Source of the DNA: CAVZLD01 sp963776055
GTDB lineage: Bacteria > Planctomycetota > Planctomycetia > Pirellulales > Pirellulaceae
Length of the DNA stretch: 64,000 nt
Direction: 5' to 3'
Assembly: GCA_963776055.1 (NCBI GenBank)
Contig: CAVZLD010000014.1
Coordinates: forward strand, 248,001-312,000
Part shown: piece after piece, positions 9,135 to 18,984 of the stretch
Numbering within the stretch: the first letter of the stretch is position 1
Layout of the letters: the number at the start of each line of letters is the position of its first letter
Position numbers and translations under genes: made by a program
Notes under the pieces: model-generated
What the model was told of the DNA's origin: nothing
What the model saw: the letters and a program-made list of their open reading frames with translations, nothing else
Database searches by the model: none

Positions 9135-11435
9135 ATGGCACGTTGGACCTTTGAGCCGATTCTCGACAGCTACCCAGCCGTGCTGCTGCTGGCCGCGCTG
9201 CTGCTGATCGTGCTGCTGCTGGTCCGACCGGTGCGCGACCGATGGTTCGGCCGTCGGAATGTCCTGCTGCTGCTGTTGCGGACCGCCTTGATCCTGCTAC
9301 TGATTTTGGCGATGCTTCGTCCAACCCGCATCAGCACGCAGACGCGTCCTCAGTCGGCCACTCTGTTGTTGTTGTACGATCGCAGCCGCAGCATGCAGGT
9401 GGAAGATGCCACACGCGGTGTCTCGCGCTGGGTGGCGCTCACCGAAAGCCTCCAAGCCTCAGCAGCAGAACTGAAAGAGATCTCGCAAAATCTGGATTTG
9501 CGGGTCTACAGCTTCGCCGATCAGTTACAGGATACTGAGGTGCAGGAGGGCAAAGTCCGCTTGCCACCGCGGGCTGACGGGGCACAAACCAACATCGGCG
9601 CCGCCCTGGATGAGGCTCTCCGACGGGAGATGGGGAAACGACTGGCCGCTGTCATTCTGCTGTCGGATGGAGCTCAACGCACGTATGATCCGCGAGTGGA
9701 CCTGCAGCAGGTCGCGCGAGATCTGGCCCGCCGCGATTGCCCCCTGTACACGGTCATCTTCGGCAAACCACGAGAACAGTCGCAATCGCGCGACATCAGC
9801 ATCGAGAATCTGCAGGATCAGTACACGATCTTCGTCAAGAACGAACTGGAGATCCGCGGAATGCTGCGTGTTCAGGGCTATGTGAACCAGGAGATTCCGG
9901 TCCAAGTACAGGTGCAAGGCCCCGACGGTCAGACGCAGCAACTGGGGCCGGTGCAGGTCTCCGTTTCCCAAGATGACTCGCTCGCCGAATTCCGCTTCAC
10001 GTACTCTCCGCAGCAACCAGGCGCCTACACGCTGCAGTTCGAAGCGGCGCCGCAACCGGGTGAACTGGTCGTCGACAACAATCGCCTGACCGCCTACCTG
10101 ACGGCGCTCGACGGCGGTCTGCGCGTCCTGTACTTGGAGGCAAATCTGCTCGGGCCGGAGCAGCAAATCCTGCGACGATCGATCGGGGCCTCGCCAGACA
10201 TCCAACTGGATTACCGACCTATCGATCCGCGGTTGCGCGATCAGTGGCCGGTGGACCTCTCGACCGAATGGCAGCAACCGCATGACGTCTACCTGATCGG
10301 CGATGTCGACGCGTCGGCCCTGGGTGAGGCAAATCTGCAGCAGATCGCGGACCGAATCCAAGCCGGCAAAGGCCTGATGATGATGGGAGGGCTGCACACG
10401 TTCGGACCTGGCGGCTATCGCAATACGCCCCTTGCCCCCCTGCTGCCCATCACGATGGGACGATTTGAGCGGCAGGAGTTGGGCCCGGACGCGCCAATCC
10501 GCGAAGACCTGCATCTGCCGGGCCCCTTAGCGATGTTGCCCACGCGACCGCACTTCATCACACGGCTGGCGCCCGAATCTCAGAACCGGGAGCGTTGGCA
10601 GCAACTGCGCCCCTTGGCCGGCGCCAACCGATTTGACTCGATCAACCCCCGTGCGAACCTGTTGGCGGAATCGCAGAACGGAGATCCTTTGCTGATCGCC
10701 TGGCAAATCGGGGCCGGGCGGGTGCTGATCTTCGCCGGTGATTCGACGCACCGCTGGTGGCGGTTCGGCCAGCAGCAAGCCCACCTGCGGTTCTGGCGAC
10801 AGGCCATGTTGTGGCTGGGAAACAAAGACGAGTTAATGCGGCGCGACGTCTGGATCCGGCTGGCGCGACGACGTTTCCGGCCGGGCGAACGCATTGAATT
10901 TACCGCCGGAGCACGCGACACGAATGGGGATGTCTTTCAGGACGCCACGTTGACGGTAGAACTCGTCTCGCCCAACGGCCAACGCAGCCCTGTGCGTCTG
11001 ACGCGCGAAGGCGAAGATTGGAGCGGCACGTGGGAGTCATTGGAGGAACCCGGAGAATATCAGATGGAAGTCACCGCCCAGGTGGCGGGCGAGTCGATCG
11101 GTCAGAATTCCGCCCGCTTCACCGTGCAGGATCTGGACCTGGAGCTGAGCGACCCAGCAGCGAATCCGGAACAGTTGCTGCAAATGTCGCGTGTCACACA
11201 AGATGCCGGCGGACGCGGCATGACACCGGAAGAACTGCCTGCATTGCTCCAGAAACTGCGGCAGGAACCACCGGAAATGGAAATCGATGTGGAGTCAAAA
11301 TGGAGGCTCGGCGATTCGCGCTGGGACGCCTGGACTTTCTTCCTCGTGTTTGTCGGACTGCTGACCGGAGAATGGTTTCTGCGCAAAGAAATGGGGAATG
11401 GTCTGAGCCATCCCTCCGCCATTTCCCGCGCGTGA
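9135..11435 (+). CDS. VWA domain membrane protein with GATase-like domain
   Basis: A 766-residue intact protein. Two N-terminal membrane helices (about residues 13-33 and 45-62) precede a VWA domain whose metal site DRSRSMQ (DxSxS) is complete; ILLSDGAQRT is the second VWA strand. A GATase-like domain follows (VYLIGDVDAS, MMMGGLHTFGPGGY), then an Ig-like beta region and a C-terminal membrane helix (WTFFLVFVGLLTGEWF). The ATG at 9135 (MARWTFEPI) is preferred over the GTG at 9123. It lies 21 bases after the BatA-like gene and ends the cluster. Probable partner of the MoxR ATPase; the substrate process in the cell envelope is not known. Confidence 0.88.
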   Translation: MARWTFEPILDSYPAVLLLAALLLIVLLLVRPVRDRWFGRRNVLLLLLRTALILLLILAMLRPTRISTQTRPQSATLLLLYDRSRSMQVEDATRGVSRWVALTESLQASAAELKEISQNLDLRVYSFADQLQDTEVQEGKVRLPPRADGAQTNIGAALDEALRREMGKRLAAVILLSDGAQRTYDPRVDLQQVARDLARRDCPLYTVIFGKPREQSQSRDISIENLQDQYTIFVKNELEIRGMLRVQGYVNQEIPVQVQVQGPDGQTQQLGPVQVSVSQDDSLAEFRFTYSPQQPGAYTLQFEAAPQPGELVVDNNRLTAYLTALDGGLRVLYLEANLLGPEQQILRRSIGASPDIQLDYRPIDPRLRDQWPVDLSTEWQQPHDVYLIGDVDASALGEANLQQIADRIQAGKGLMMMGGLHTFGPGGYRNTPLAPLLPITMGRFERQELGPDAPIREDLHLPGPLAMLPTRPHFITRLAPESQNRERWQQLRPLAGANRFDSINPRANLLAESQNGDPLLIAWQIGAGRVLIFAGDSTHRWWRFGQQQAHLRFWRQAMLWLGNKDELMRRDVWIRLARRRFRPGERIEFTAGARDTNGDVFQDATLTVELVSPNGQRSPVRLTREGEDWSGTWESLEEPGEYQMEVTAQVAGESIGQNSARFTVQDLDLELSDPAANPEQLLQMSRVTQDAGGRGMTPEELPALLQKLRQEPPEMEIDVESKWRLGDSRWDAWTFFLVFVGLLTGEWFLRKEMGNGLSHPSAISRA

Positions 11436-11448
11436 GTTTCACAGTGTA

Positions 11449-11477
11449 TCCGACGAACACTCTCTTATTTCGTCGGA
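11449..11477. terminator. hairpin between convergent genes
   Basis: A perfect 9-bp inverted repeat (TCCGACGAA / TTCGTCGGA) with an 11-base loop lies at the meeting point of two convergent genes, 14 bases after the plus-strand stop and overlapping the 3' end of the minus-strand gene. There is no long T-run, so it may be a weak or Rho-assisted terminator. Function inferred from position. Confidence 0.45.
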
Positions 11478-12364
11478 GCGATCTGGAAAAACGGAGTCGG
11501 TCGCTTTTCACTCGTCAGATATAGCGTCACGCCATCGGCCCCAAAGCAGATCGTCTCGCCCTGCCGTCGCGGCGGGACAGCAATCGGCTGTGCCGGTCGA
11601 GCGAAGGCGGTCGCCCACGACTCTTCGGGTGAGCGAGTGTAGACCCGGGCGTCCCGCCGAGTTAAGACAATCGCCCGCAAGCCGTCCGCCGATATGTCCA
11701 TCGCCGTGACGAACTCCGCATCGATCGTGGCAATCATCTTCGCCACGCCTTCCTCCGATCGGCGAGGCCAGGGCAGTGCGTAAACGCGGCAACGCGGAGC
11801 CTTGCGTTTTTCAGCGAGCAGAAATTCACCACGCAATACATCAAAGCCCAACGCCTCACAGTCGTGCGAACCGTCTTCGTATCGGAAGTCGATCTGCCGC
11901 TCGACGGACGAATCCTTCTTCGGGTTCACCGGTTCCTTGACAACGTAAATCGTGTACTGAGCACGAGACAGATCGTTGTCACCCAGATCACCGATCGCCA
12001 GATATGCTTCATCGGCCGCCACAAAAGATGCGAGATCCTCCCAATCGGCCGCCTCGGCACCGATCACATGGGAAGTGCCCAGATGCTGACCATCCATCCC
12101 AAAGGCAAACAATCGTGGCTCATCTCCCCGGTCGTTATGCGTCCAAAAGCGTTCGGAACTTCGACGCGAGGCCGCCAATCCGCTGCTCTCGCGAATCTTC
12201 TCCTGCTGCAACTCGCAGAGCTGCGCAGCGGGTTGATAGGAAATCACAACGTTCTCCGTGGCAAGGGCTACCAGGCCAAGCATCCACCAGAGACCCACAC
12301 ACACGATGCTGGAGAAAGCGATGGAGCATCCCGCGCCGCTCAAACCGACCACCGGGGATGCCAT
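11465..12364 (-). CDS. secreted beta-propeller-like hypothetical protein
   Basis: About 299 residues from the ATG at 12364 (MASPVVGLSG), which gives a hydrophobic signal segment (SIVCVGLWWMLGLVALA). The mature part shows repeated beta-blade-like stretches (FWTHNDRGDEPRLFAFGMDG, YLAIGDLGDNDLSRAQYTIY, AMDISADGLRAIVLTRRDAR), as in secreted propeller proteins annotated loosely as esterase-like or SdiA-regulated. No catalytic residues can be named. The frame is open further upstream to 12433 but without a better start. Single gene, convergent with the VWA gene and divergent from the phosphoesterase. Confidence 0.75.
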   Translation of the reverse strand: MASPVVGLSGAGCSIAFSSIVCVGLWWMLGLVALATENVVISYQPAAQLCELQQEKIRESSGLAASRRSSERFWTHNDRGDEPRLFAFGMDGQHLGTSHVIGAEAADWEDLASFVAADEAYLAIGDLGDNDLSRAQYTIYVVKEPVNPKKDSSVERQIDFRYEDGSHDCEALGFDVLRGEFLLAEKRKAPRCRVYALPWPRRSEEGVAKMIATIDAEFVTAMDISADGLRAIVLTRRDARVYTRSPEESWATAFARPAQPIAVPPRRQGETICFGADGVTLYLTSEKRPTPFFQIAPTK

Positions 12365-12607
12365 CGGAATTCGGAGGCAGATCCGAATCGAAGATTCATG
12401 CAGCAACTCCGCGATCACAGGATCCCGTAGCAACGCCTATCGGTCGGGCAAGGCCGAGGTCCGTCTTGCTCTCGGCCCAGATTACCGTACGATCGTACAC
12501 AAGTCCAATGGCCCGGGAGAGCCGTCTGCGCAAGCGAGTTGCAGCCATGCGTCCGCCGGGCGGCAAGTTCGCAGCCGCGAGAGGCCCCGAGGGGTCAGGA
12601 GCCAGAA

Positions 12608-13231
12608 GTGAAACTGCTGCTGTTCAGCGATTTGCACTGTGACCAGGAAGCCGCTCGCAGCCTGATGAAACGAGCCGACGATGTCGACGTGCTCATCGGG
12701 GCCGGAGATTTTGCCACGTGTCGCCGTGGTATTCAACAGACGCTCGAGGTGCTACGCCAGACCCGCCGGCCGACCGTTCTGGTTGCGGGAAATGCCGAAA
12801 CCGATGAGGAGCTTCGGCGCGCATGCCAAGGATGGTCCCTGGCCCACGTGCTACACGGTTCGGCCACAACGATCGACGACGTGCCATTTTTTGGAATGGG
12901 AGGCGCCGTACCGGTCACACCATTCGGCGCGTGGAGCTACGACTTGACGGAGGCAGAAGCACGCGACCTGTTGGCCGATTGCCCGCCCGATGCGATCCTG
13001 GTCACGCACTCGCCCCCGCAGGGCGCCGTCGACCGATCCTCGCGTGGCGTCAGCCTGGGTAGCGTCGCCATTCGCGAGACGATCGAGCAGAGCCATCCGC
13101 GACTCGCCGTCTGCGGCCACATCCACGACTGTTCCGGCCGCACCGCTCGCATTGGAGCAACACCGGTGGTCAACGCCGGCCCGCGCGGCATCGTGTGGGA
13201 CCTGGAGGCCGGAAAGGCCGTCGATCCGTAA
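12608..13231 (+). CDS. calcineurin-like metallophosphoesterase
   Basis: A 207-residue single-domain metallophosphoesterase. All five metal-site blocks are visible: SDLHCD (DxH), GAGDFA (GD), GNAETDE (GN), THSPPQG (H) and CGHIHD (GHxH). The GTG at 12608 (VKLLLFSDLHCD) is the best start because the family begins directly with this first strand; the open frame runs 69 bases further upstream. The substrate cannot be told from sequence. No signal peptide, so cytoplasmic. Stands alone, divergent from the propeller-like gene. Confidence 0.88.
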   Translation: MKLLLFSDLHCDQEAARSLMKRADDVDVLIGAGDFATCRRGIQQTLEVLRQTRRPTVLVAGNAETDEELRRACQGWSLAHVLHGSATTIDDVPFFGMGGAVPVTPFGAWSYDLTEAEARDLLADCPPDAILVTHSPPQGAVDRSSRGVSLGSVAIRETIEQSHPRLAVCGHIHDCSGRTARIGATPVVNAGPRGIVWDLEAGKAVDP

Positions 13232-13952
13232 GGAACGAATCACGCTCCCCGCCGACAACGCACAAAATGCCTCGCCGATCGCATCTGCCCGGCGTTGGCT
13301 CGCTCTCGCTGAGCAACACAAGCAGCGATCATGTCATCGTAGCGTCGAAATTGTGGGGCGGGCGCAATAGCGGTAATTGGTGGACAGATTGGCGCAGCGC
13401 AAGCCCACCACATCGACGCATCATCCAAGGCCTGGCCAATTCATCTGTCTGGCAACGGACCGAGAAGGCGACACGCTTTGCGGTTACCAAGCAGCTTGGT
13501 GGGCTTGCGCCCGCCATGCGGGCTGAGCCCACCCTACAAGAGACACCGCCCCTCAAGGAACACCGCCCCACGAGACGCGCCCATTCCTGTAGATGGGCTC
13601 AGCGCAGCGCAAGCCCACCTCCTTCGCCACCCGCATCGCCACAGACCGCGCCGCGATGCGCAGCCACGACCCACATCGCCTCGCCCAGGCCCCCACTTCC
13701 ATGGGAACTCCCTGCCGGAGCAATTCGGGGCGATTCTACGGATTATCCAAAGTTTGCCGGTCGCGCAACCGATATCACATGAGCCGACGATATCGTCTGG
13801 GGCCCTGCGCAAGCAGTGTCTTCGGCGGTGGGATCGGCCGAGGGGGGAATCTGGGGCACAACAGTCCAAGTGGGCTGTTGTGCGCCACTGACTTGCTTGG
13901 CCGAACAATCCTGTCGCAGCCGGATACACCACACTACCAGGAAGCCAGACTG
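13232..13952. repeat. intergenic region with REP-like hairpin repeats
   Basis: This 720-base gap has no convincing gene. It carries three copies of a palindromic motif around GGTGGGCTTGCGC / GCGCAAGCCCACC: near 13392-13410, at 13498-13533 and at 13594-13617. The middle copy folds as an 8-bp stem (13498-13505 with 13526-13533) with an inner 6-bp stem GCCCGC/GCGGGC; the third folds as TGGGCT/AGCCCA. Such dispersed hairpins resemble repetitive extragenic palindromes. A frame open from 13593 into the next gene is chance. Confidence 0.6.
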
Positions 13953-16211
13953 ATGGATCGGCGACGATTTCGACCGTGGACCTGCCTGCTCATCGCATCA
14001 ATGGTCCTCAGCGGCTGCCAGCCCACGCAGCCATTCTTCTACAACGAAGACGGTGACCTGTCTCATTATCTGGACATGGCCACTCAGGTCGAATTCCCCG
14101 ACGTGGAAAGCTGTCCTTTACCGGATGTGCAGCACACGCAGGAACCGCTATCGCTGATCAATTCCGAAACAGGGGAACCGTGGGACCTGTCGCTGGAAGA
14201 GGCGATTTCGATCTCGCTGCACAACAGCAAAGTGATCCGGACGATTGCTCAGGTGCGTCAATCGCGTCAGGTGGGAGCGGGCGTGGCAGGTCCGCCGGAG
14301 AATCTGCTGATCAACTCGGAGTTCTCTTCCACGATCTACGACGCGGCGATTGAGGAAACAGGGCCGAATGGTGTGGAGTCCGCGTTGTCGGCATTCGATG
14401 CGCAGCTGAGCACCAATCTGTTCTGGGAACGAACCGATCGACCGCAGAACGTCGATGACGATGCCGACCCGCTCACGATCTTTGCCCGAATCCTGGAGCG
14501 GGATTTCATGAATTTCCAGGCGGAAGTCACCAAGCGGTCGGCGACGGGCACGCAGTGGTCCTTCCGCAACATCAGCACCTACGACTCCTCCAATCGCCCC
14601 TTGCGCGTGCTGACGAGTGAATGGTTGACCTCCTTCGAGGCCGAGGCACGCCATCCGCTGTTGCGTGGCGGCGGGACACAAGTCAATCGTGTTCCGGTCA
14701 TCCTGGCGCGAATTCGCACGGATATCACGCTAACGCAGTTTTCGATCGCCGTGCGCAATCACGTCGCCGAGACGGAACGAGCCTATTGGGATCTGTATTT
14801 CTTCTATCGCAATCTGGAAGCGGCCAAGATCGGTCGTGACAGTGCGCAGCGAACGTGGATGCTCGAGAATGCGAAATACGAAAAGGGCGTTCAGGCCCTG
14901 CCACAAGAGGAGCAAGCTCGAGAGCAGTACTACTTCTTTCGCGGGCGAGTGGAGGAGGCCAAGCGGGACTTGTTGATTGCGGAACGTCAACTTCGATTCC
15001 TGATGGGAATCGCAGCCACCGATGGCCGCATCATCCGTCCGACGGACGAACCCACGATCGCTCGTGTTCGCTTCGACTGGTCCGATATCCTGACCGAGAG
15101 TCTCGTGCGCAGCGACGAGATCCGTCGGCAGAAATGGCTCGTCAAATCTCGTGAAATGGAGCTAATCGCGGCCCGCAACACCCTGTTGCCGCAAGTGGAC
15201 CTCGTGGCCTTGTACCGCTGGTTGGGATTGGGGGACGACCTGGTCTCCAGCGACCGCAATGGCTTGAACTTCCCCAACTTCGGCTCGACCGCGTTTGAAG
15301 AACTGACCGAGGGACGGTTTCAGGAGTGGCGATTGGGCGTCGACGTGCGGATGCCGATTGGCTTCCGCGCCGAGCAGGCGGCAGTCCGCCATCAGCAGCT
15401 CCAACTGGCGCGTGAAAAGGCGCGGCTGGAGGACCTCGAACTGGAGGTTTCCCACGCCTTGACGGATGCGATTCAACGTTTGGAAGCGAACTTTGCGCTG
15501 GTGCAGACCACCTTCCTGCAACGGGCCGCGGCAAGTCGCCAAGTGGACGCTTTGAAAGCCAAGGAAGAAGCCAGCGGTGCTCCGGAGTTTCGACTGGATC
15601 TGCTGCTCGATGCCCAACGTCGACTGGCGGAGGCGGAAGTCGCCTTCTATCAGTCGCTGGTGCAGTACAACATGGCGATCATCGAAGTGCATTTTCGCAA
15701 GGGCTCGTTGCTGGAGTACTGCGGCGTCATGCTGCAGGAGGGCCCCTGGCCGGCCAAGGCCTATTACGACGCGTTGACCCGCGCCCGGCAGCGGGACGCA
15801 AGTTACTACTTTGACTATGGATACTCACGGCCTAAGGTCATCAGCCGTGGTCCCGTCACCAACCGCGCGGAAGAAACGCTCTTTCCCGCCGCGGATCCGG
15901 GACTGCCCGGAACGGTGATCAGCGAGCCGATGGCGAACGAGCCAACGCTGGCGGAGCCGATCGACGCACCGGCGGCGGTTGAGTCGCCAACGGACGTGGA
16001 ACCGATGCCGACACCCGCGGCCCCGGCGACGGAGGACGTGGGCGAACCGCGGAGCGCCGTTCGCTTTCTCGAATCAGCCGCTCGCAGCGGTAGTGGCTCG
16101 GCCACCCAGACGGCAGCAGCCTTACCTTCCGGGTTTGTCGAAGTCGCGACCGATTCCGCGCGAAACGCCCCTCCCCGCGGAAAATTCGACTGGAGTGGCA
16201 TCCTGGAGTGA
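13953..16211 (+). CDS. TolC-like outer membrane efflux lipoprotein
   Basis: A 752-residue intact protein starting MDRRRFRPWTCLLIAS, with a signal peptide ending in the lipobox LSGC (acylated Cys near residue 23). The body is a TolC/OEP-type protein: two long amphipathic helical hairpins, for example TERAYWDLYFFYRNLEAAK and ALTDAIQRLEANFALVQTT, and the typical ending DAQRRLAEAEVAFYQSLVQY. Its partner translocase is not in the window. A proline/alanine/glutamate-rich tail of about 130 residues follows the channel domain and is unusual for TolC; it might sit in the periplasm or contact other envelope parts. The start is fixed by the lipoprotein signal. Confidence 0.9.
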   Translation: MDRRRFRPWTCLLIASMVLSGCQPTQPFFYNEDGDLSHYLDMATQVEFPDVESCPLPDVQHTQEPLSLINSETGEPWDLSLEEAISISLHNSKVIRTIAQVRQSRQVGAGVAGPPENLLINSEFSSTIYDAAIEETGPNGVESALSAFDAQLSTNLFWERTDRPQNVDDDADPLTIFARILERDFMNFQAEVTKRSATGTQWSFRNISTYDSSNRPLRVLTSEWLTSFEAEARHPLLRGGGTQVNRVPVILARIRTDITLTQFSIAVRNHVAETERAYWDLYFFYRNLEAAKIGRDSAQRTWMLENAKYEKGVQALPQEEQAREQYYFFRGRVEEAKRDLLIAERQLRFLMGIAATDGRIIRPTDEPTIARVRFDWSDILTESLVRSDEIRRQKWLVKSREMELIAARNTLLPQVDLVALYRWLGLGDDLVSSDRNGLNFPNFGSTAFEELTEGRFQEWRLGVDVRMPIGFRAEQAAVRHQQLQLAREKARLEDLELEVSHALTDAIQRLEANFALVQTTFLQRAAASRQVDALKAKEEASGAPEFRLDLLLDAQRRLAEAEVAFYQSLVQYNMAIIEVHFRKGSLLEYCGVMLQEGPWPAKAYYDALTRARQRDASYYFDYGYSRPKVISRGPVTNRAEETLFPAADPGLPGTVISEPMANEPTLAEPIDAPAAVESPTDVEPMPTPAAPATEDVGEPRSAVRFLESAARSGSGSATQTAAALPSGFVEVATDSARNAPPRGKFDWSGILE

Positions 16212-16599
16212 CCAGGGTCCAGCTCCCGGACGGCGCGAAATGGGTGCGCGCGGTGCGGCCAATCAAGGGCATTGTGCCGCGGAACCCTACGCCTCTTTCT
16301 TGGCCGATGCAGCGCCGCGTATCCAAGGAGCCTCGGTGCGCAACGGAAAGCCGACAAAATCCTGGCTGCGGGTGGTCGCCCGGGGGCGTTGGCTGCGCAG
16401 AGACCCATCGTAGGATCCAGACCGCACGTTGCCCGCCCTTCTCGTCCGTCAGCGGGAACACGCAGAAACTTTTCCTCCGAAAACGCACGAAAACCGTTAT
16501 CATGAACAGTGACGCCGGCGTCCTTACCGGGATGCTCAAGGCGAACGGTTCGGAAAAAACGAACGGTGTGCGGATTGATCGAGCGGGGGAGGTGGAAAG
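16212..16599. other. intergenic region, no gene seen
   Basis: About 390 bases between the TolC-like gene and the secreted phosphodiesterase. A frame open from 16208 to 16603 encodes a low-complexity Arg/Pro-rich product unlike any protein and is rejected. I see no clear terminator. An AT-richer patch around 16465-16505 may hold the promoter of the next gene. Confidence 0.4.
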
Positions 16600-18851
16600 A
16601 TGACACATGGCGCGCACGCGTGGCGGACTCAGGAGGTTCTTCTCCCCCGGTTGCTTTCCACGGTGGCGATCCTCTTGGGATTCTATGCTCTGCCGTCTGG
16701 CATTCAGGCCCAGGATGTACAACACCTCATCCAGATCAGTGTGGATGGATTGCATGCCGGCCAGTTACGGACATTGCTGCGAACCCAGCCGGACCGGTTC
16801 GCCAATTTCCAGCGGTTTGTGACGGAAGGTGCAACGACGCTCAACGCGCGCACCGATTATTTCAGCACGTACACTCTCCCGAATCACACGACGATGATCA
16901 CGGGACGGCCGGTGTTGCAGCCGGCAGATGACGCCACCGATTCATCACGGATATACGCGTAATGGAACTCCGTCCGCAGCCGAGACGCTGCACGATGTCG
17001 GCAACCCATCGCTGTCATACATCGCCAGCACATTCGATGTTGCGCACGATTACGGCCTCTCGACCGCTCTGTATTCGGGGAAAAGCAAGTTTGCGATTTT
17101 TCCGCAAAGCTACAACGTCACGAGCCAGACGATGGGCGGACAGCCGGATCAGTATCTGGACAACGGGGACCAGGGGCGCAACAAGATCGATCGGGTCGTG
17201 CTGGCGCCGGGTCGTGGTTCGTCGGCGAAATGATGGACATCTTCCTGGCCGACGTGCAGACGGAGGCGTACGGATACACGTTCTTACATTTTCTCGAGCC
17301 GGATGCGATCGGCCACAGTGCGGGCTGGAGCACAACGAAGTGGGACGAATCGGTGGCCCTGGTCGATCAGCAGTTAGGGCGGCTCTTCGAGCTGGTAGAA
17401 ACGCATGAGGCGTTCGCCGGAAACACATCGCTGCTGCTGACGGCCGACCACGGCGGCCAGGGGCTTTGGCACGACGACAACCAGAACCCCAACATGTACA
17501 CGGTGCCGTTCTTTGCCTGGGGTCCGGGAATCGCCGCTGATGCGGATCTGTATGAATTGAATCGTGCAACACGACTCGATCCCGTGCGATGGACAACCGG
17601 AGTACGTGGTGGAGGGTCAACCGATTCGCAACGGCGATTCCGCGAACCTGGCACTCGCCCTTCTGGGATTGCCGGCGATTGAAGGATCGAGCATCAATGC
17701 CACGCAAGATTTGCTGGTTGCTTTTCCGGCCACTGCGACGTGGGAGGGAACCAATCCGATGGCGGGGGAAGCAGGTGATGGAACGACTTGGGCGGATGCT
17801 CGAAACTGGTCACGTGACGGACGCAACGACATCGGCTTCACAAACGGGAGACATCATTCGGTTTCCGGTTCAGACGACGAAGCAAACGATCCGCCGTCAG
17901 CTGCGCTGATCGCGGAGTCTGCTGCAAGTCGACGGTGGCGATTATTCGTTGCCGGACGGGGTGTTGCAGATCGTTTCCGGACAAGGTGGAGCTCGATCCG
18001 ATGGCCCAGTTGGAACTTGTCGAGTCTGCGCAGCGACCGTGGCATCACCTGGAAGGCGGGGGCACATGTGAAGGTCAACGGTCCCATCAGCAACTTGCTG
18101 CAGGTCGAAGGGATGTTGACCGGAAATGCGCGTGTCCTGGGGTACGCGGACCTACTGGACCGCGTCGCTCCCGGTGACGGTCTCGGATCGCTGCAAGTCG
18201 AACAGAACCTGACGCTTGGGAGTCAATCGCGTCTGCTGATCGAGGTGGGTCGCAAGAACGGAGCAGCGGTGTCCGATTTGGTGACGGTCGGTGGCCGCGT
18301 CAGTCTGCGCGGTCGGCTGGAGATCCTACCTCTGCCGGAGTACGAGGATCCGGTGGAGGAGGGAGCGTTTGATTTCTTTCCGATCATGACGATGCAACGC
18401 CGCGTCGGCGGATTCTACGAAATCGACTATGCGGGGGAACCCGTGACGTTCGAATACACGACGATCCACCGATCGGCGAACGCATGCAGGCGCGGGCTTG
18501 TTCCGTTTCGCACGATTTCAGAACGATTCCATTTCTTGGTGGAACTATCGTGCCATCGCCGGAGATGCAGACGGAGACGGTCGTTTTGACACGACGGATC
18601 TCGTTACGGTCTTCGCCGCCGGGCGGTACGAGGACGGCGAGAACGACAACGCGGACTGGCCCGAGGGGGACTGGAACGGGGATCTCGATTTCGACAGTGC
18701 CGACATGATTGCGGCATTCACTACCGGGTGGTACGAGCGAGGCTCGGTTTTCGATCATCCCACGGCAGCGCAGGCAGTACCGGAACCATCGACGGCCCTC
18801 GGGTTGCTCAGCGGGTTTCTGCTACTTGCCGCACTCCGCCGACGCCTCTGA
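16600..18851 (+). CDS. secreted type I phosphodiesterase with dockerin-like module and PEP-CTERM tail (frameshifted)
   Basis: A reconstructed protein of about 750 residues. After a signal peptide it has the alkaline-phosphatase superfamily fold of nucleotide pyrophosphatase/phosphodiesterases: metal Asp in QISVDGLHAG, nucleophile Thr in YTLPNHTTMITG, then FLEPDAIGHSAGW and LLTADHGGQG plus LWHDDN. A beta-rich region follows (TWADARNWS, LGSLQVEQNLTLG). Then comes an EF-hand/dockerin-like pair (DADGDGRFDTTDLVTVF, DWNGDLDFDSADMIAAF). It ends with a PEP-CTERM sorting signal: VPEPSTALGLL, a hydrophobic helix, then RRRL. Frameshifts lie near 16940, 17220, 17580, 17880 and 18500. PEP-CTERM proteins are processed by an exosortase, which is not in this window. 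Confidence 0.78.
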
Positions 18852-18904
18852 CAGGCTTCCCACCCGCGTGCGATGGGCGGACCGTCGGATTGTTGCAGGC
18901 GCGA

Positions 18905-18962
18905 GAGATGTGGAGCCAGGCTTCCAGCCTGTCCCGTACAGCCGGCTTCCAGCCGGCGTCAA
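18905..18962. repeat. short palindromic repeats (GGCTTCCAGCC type)
   Basis: Between the two convergent surface-protein genes lie two adjacent palindromes, AGGCTTCCAGCCT and CCGGCTTCCAGCCGG, separated by TGTCCCGTACAG. This family of repeats is different from the one at 13.4-13.6 kb. It may serve as a terminator or be a mobile palindromic repeat. Confidence 0.45.
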
Positions 18963-18984
18963 ACAAACAACGCTCGCTCCCTCA

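Noticed and set aside
13593..13952. N-terminal extension of the TolC-like gene
   Set aside because: The added residues are Arg/Pro-rich and precede a perfect lipoprotein signal starting at 13953.
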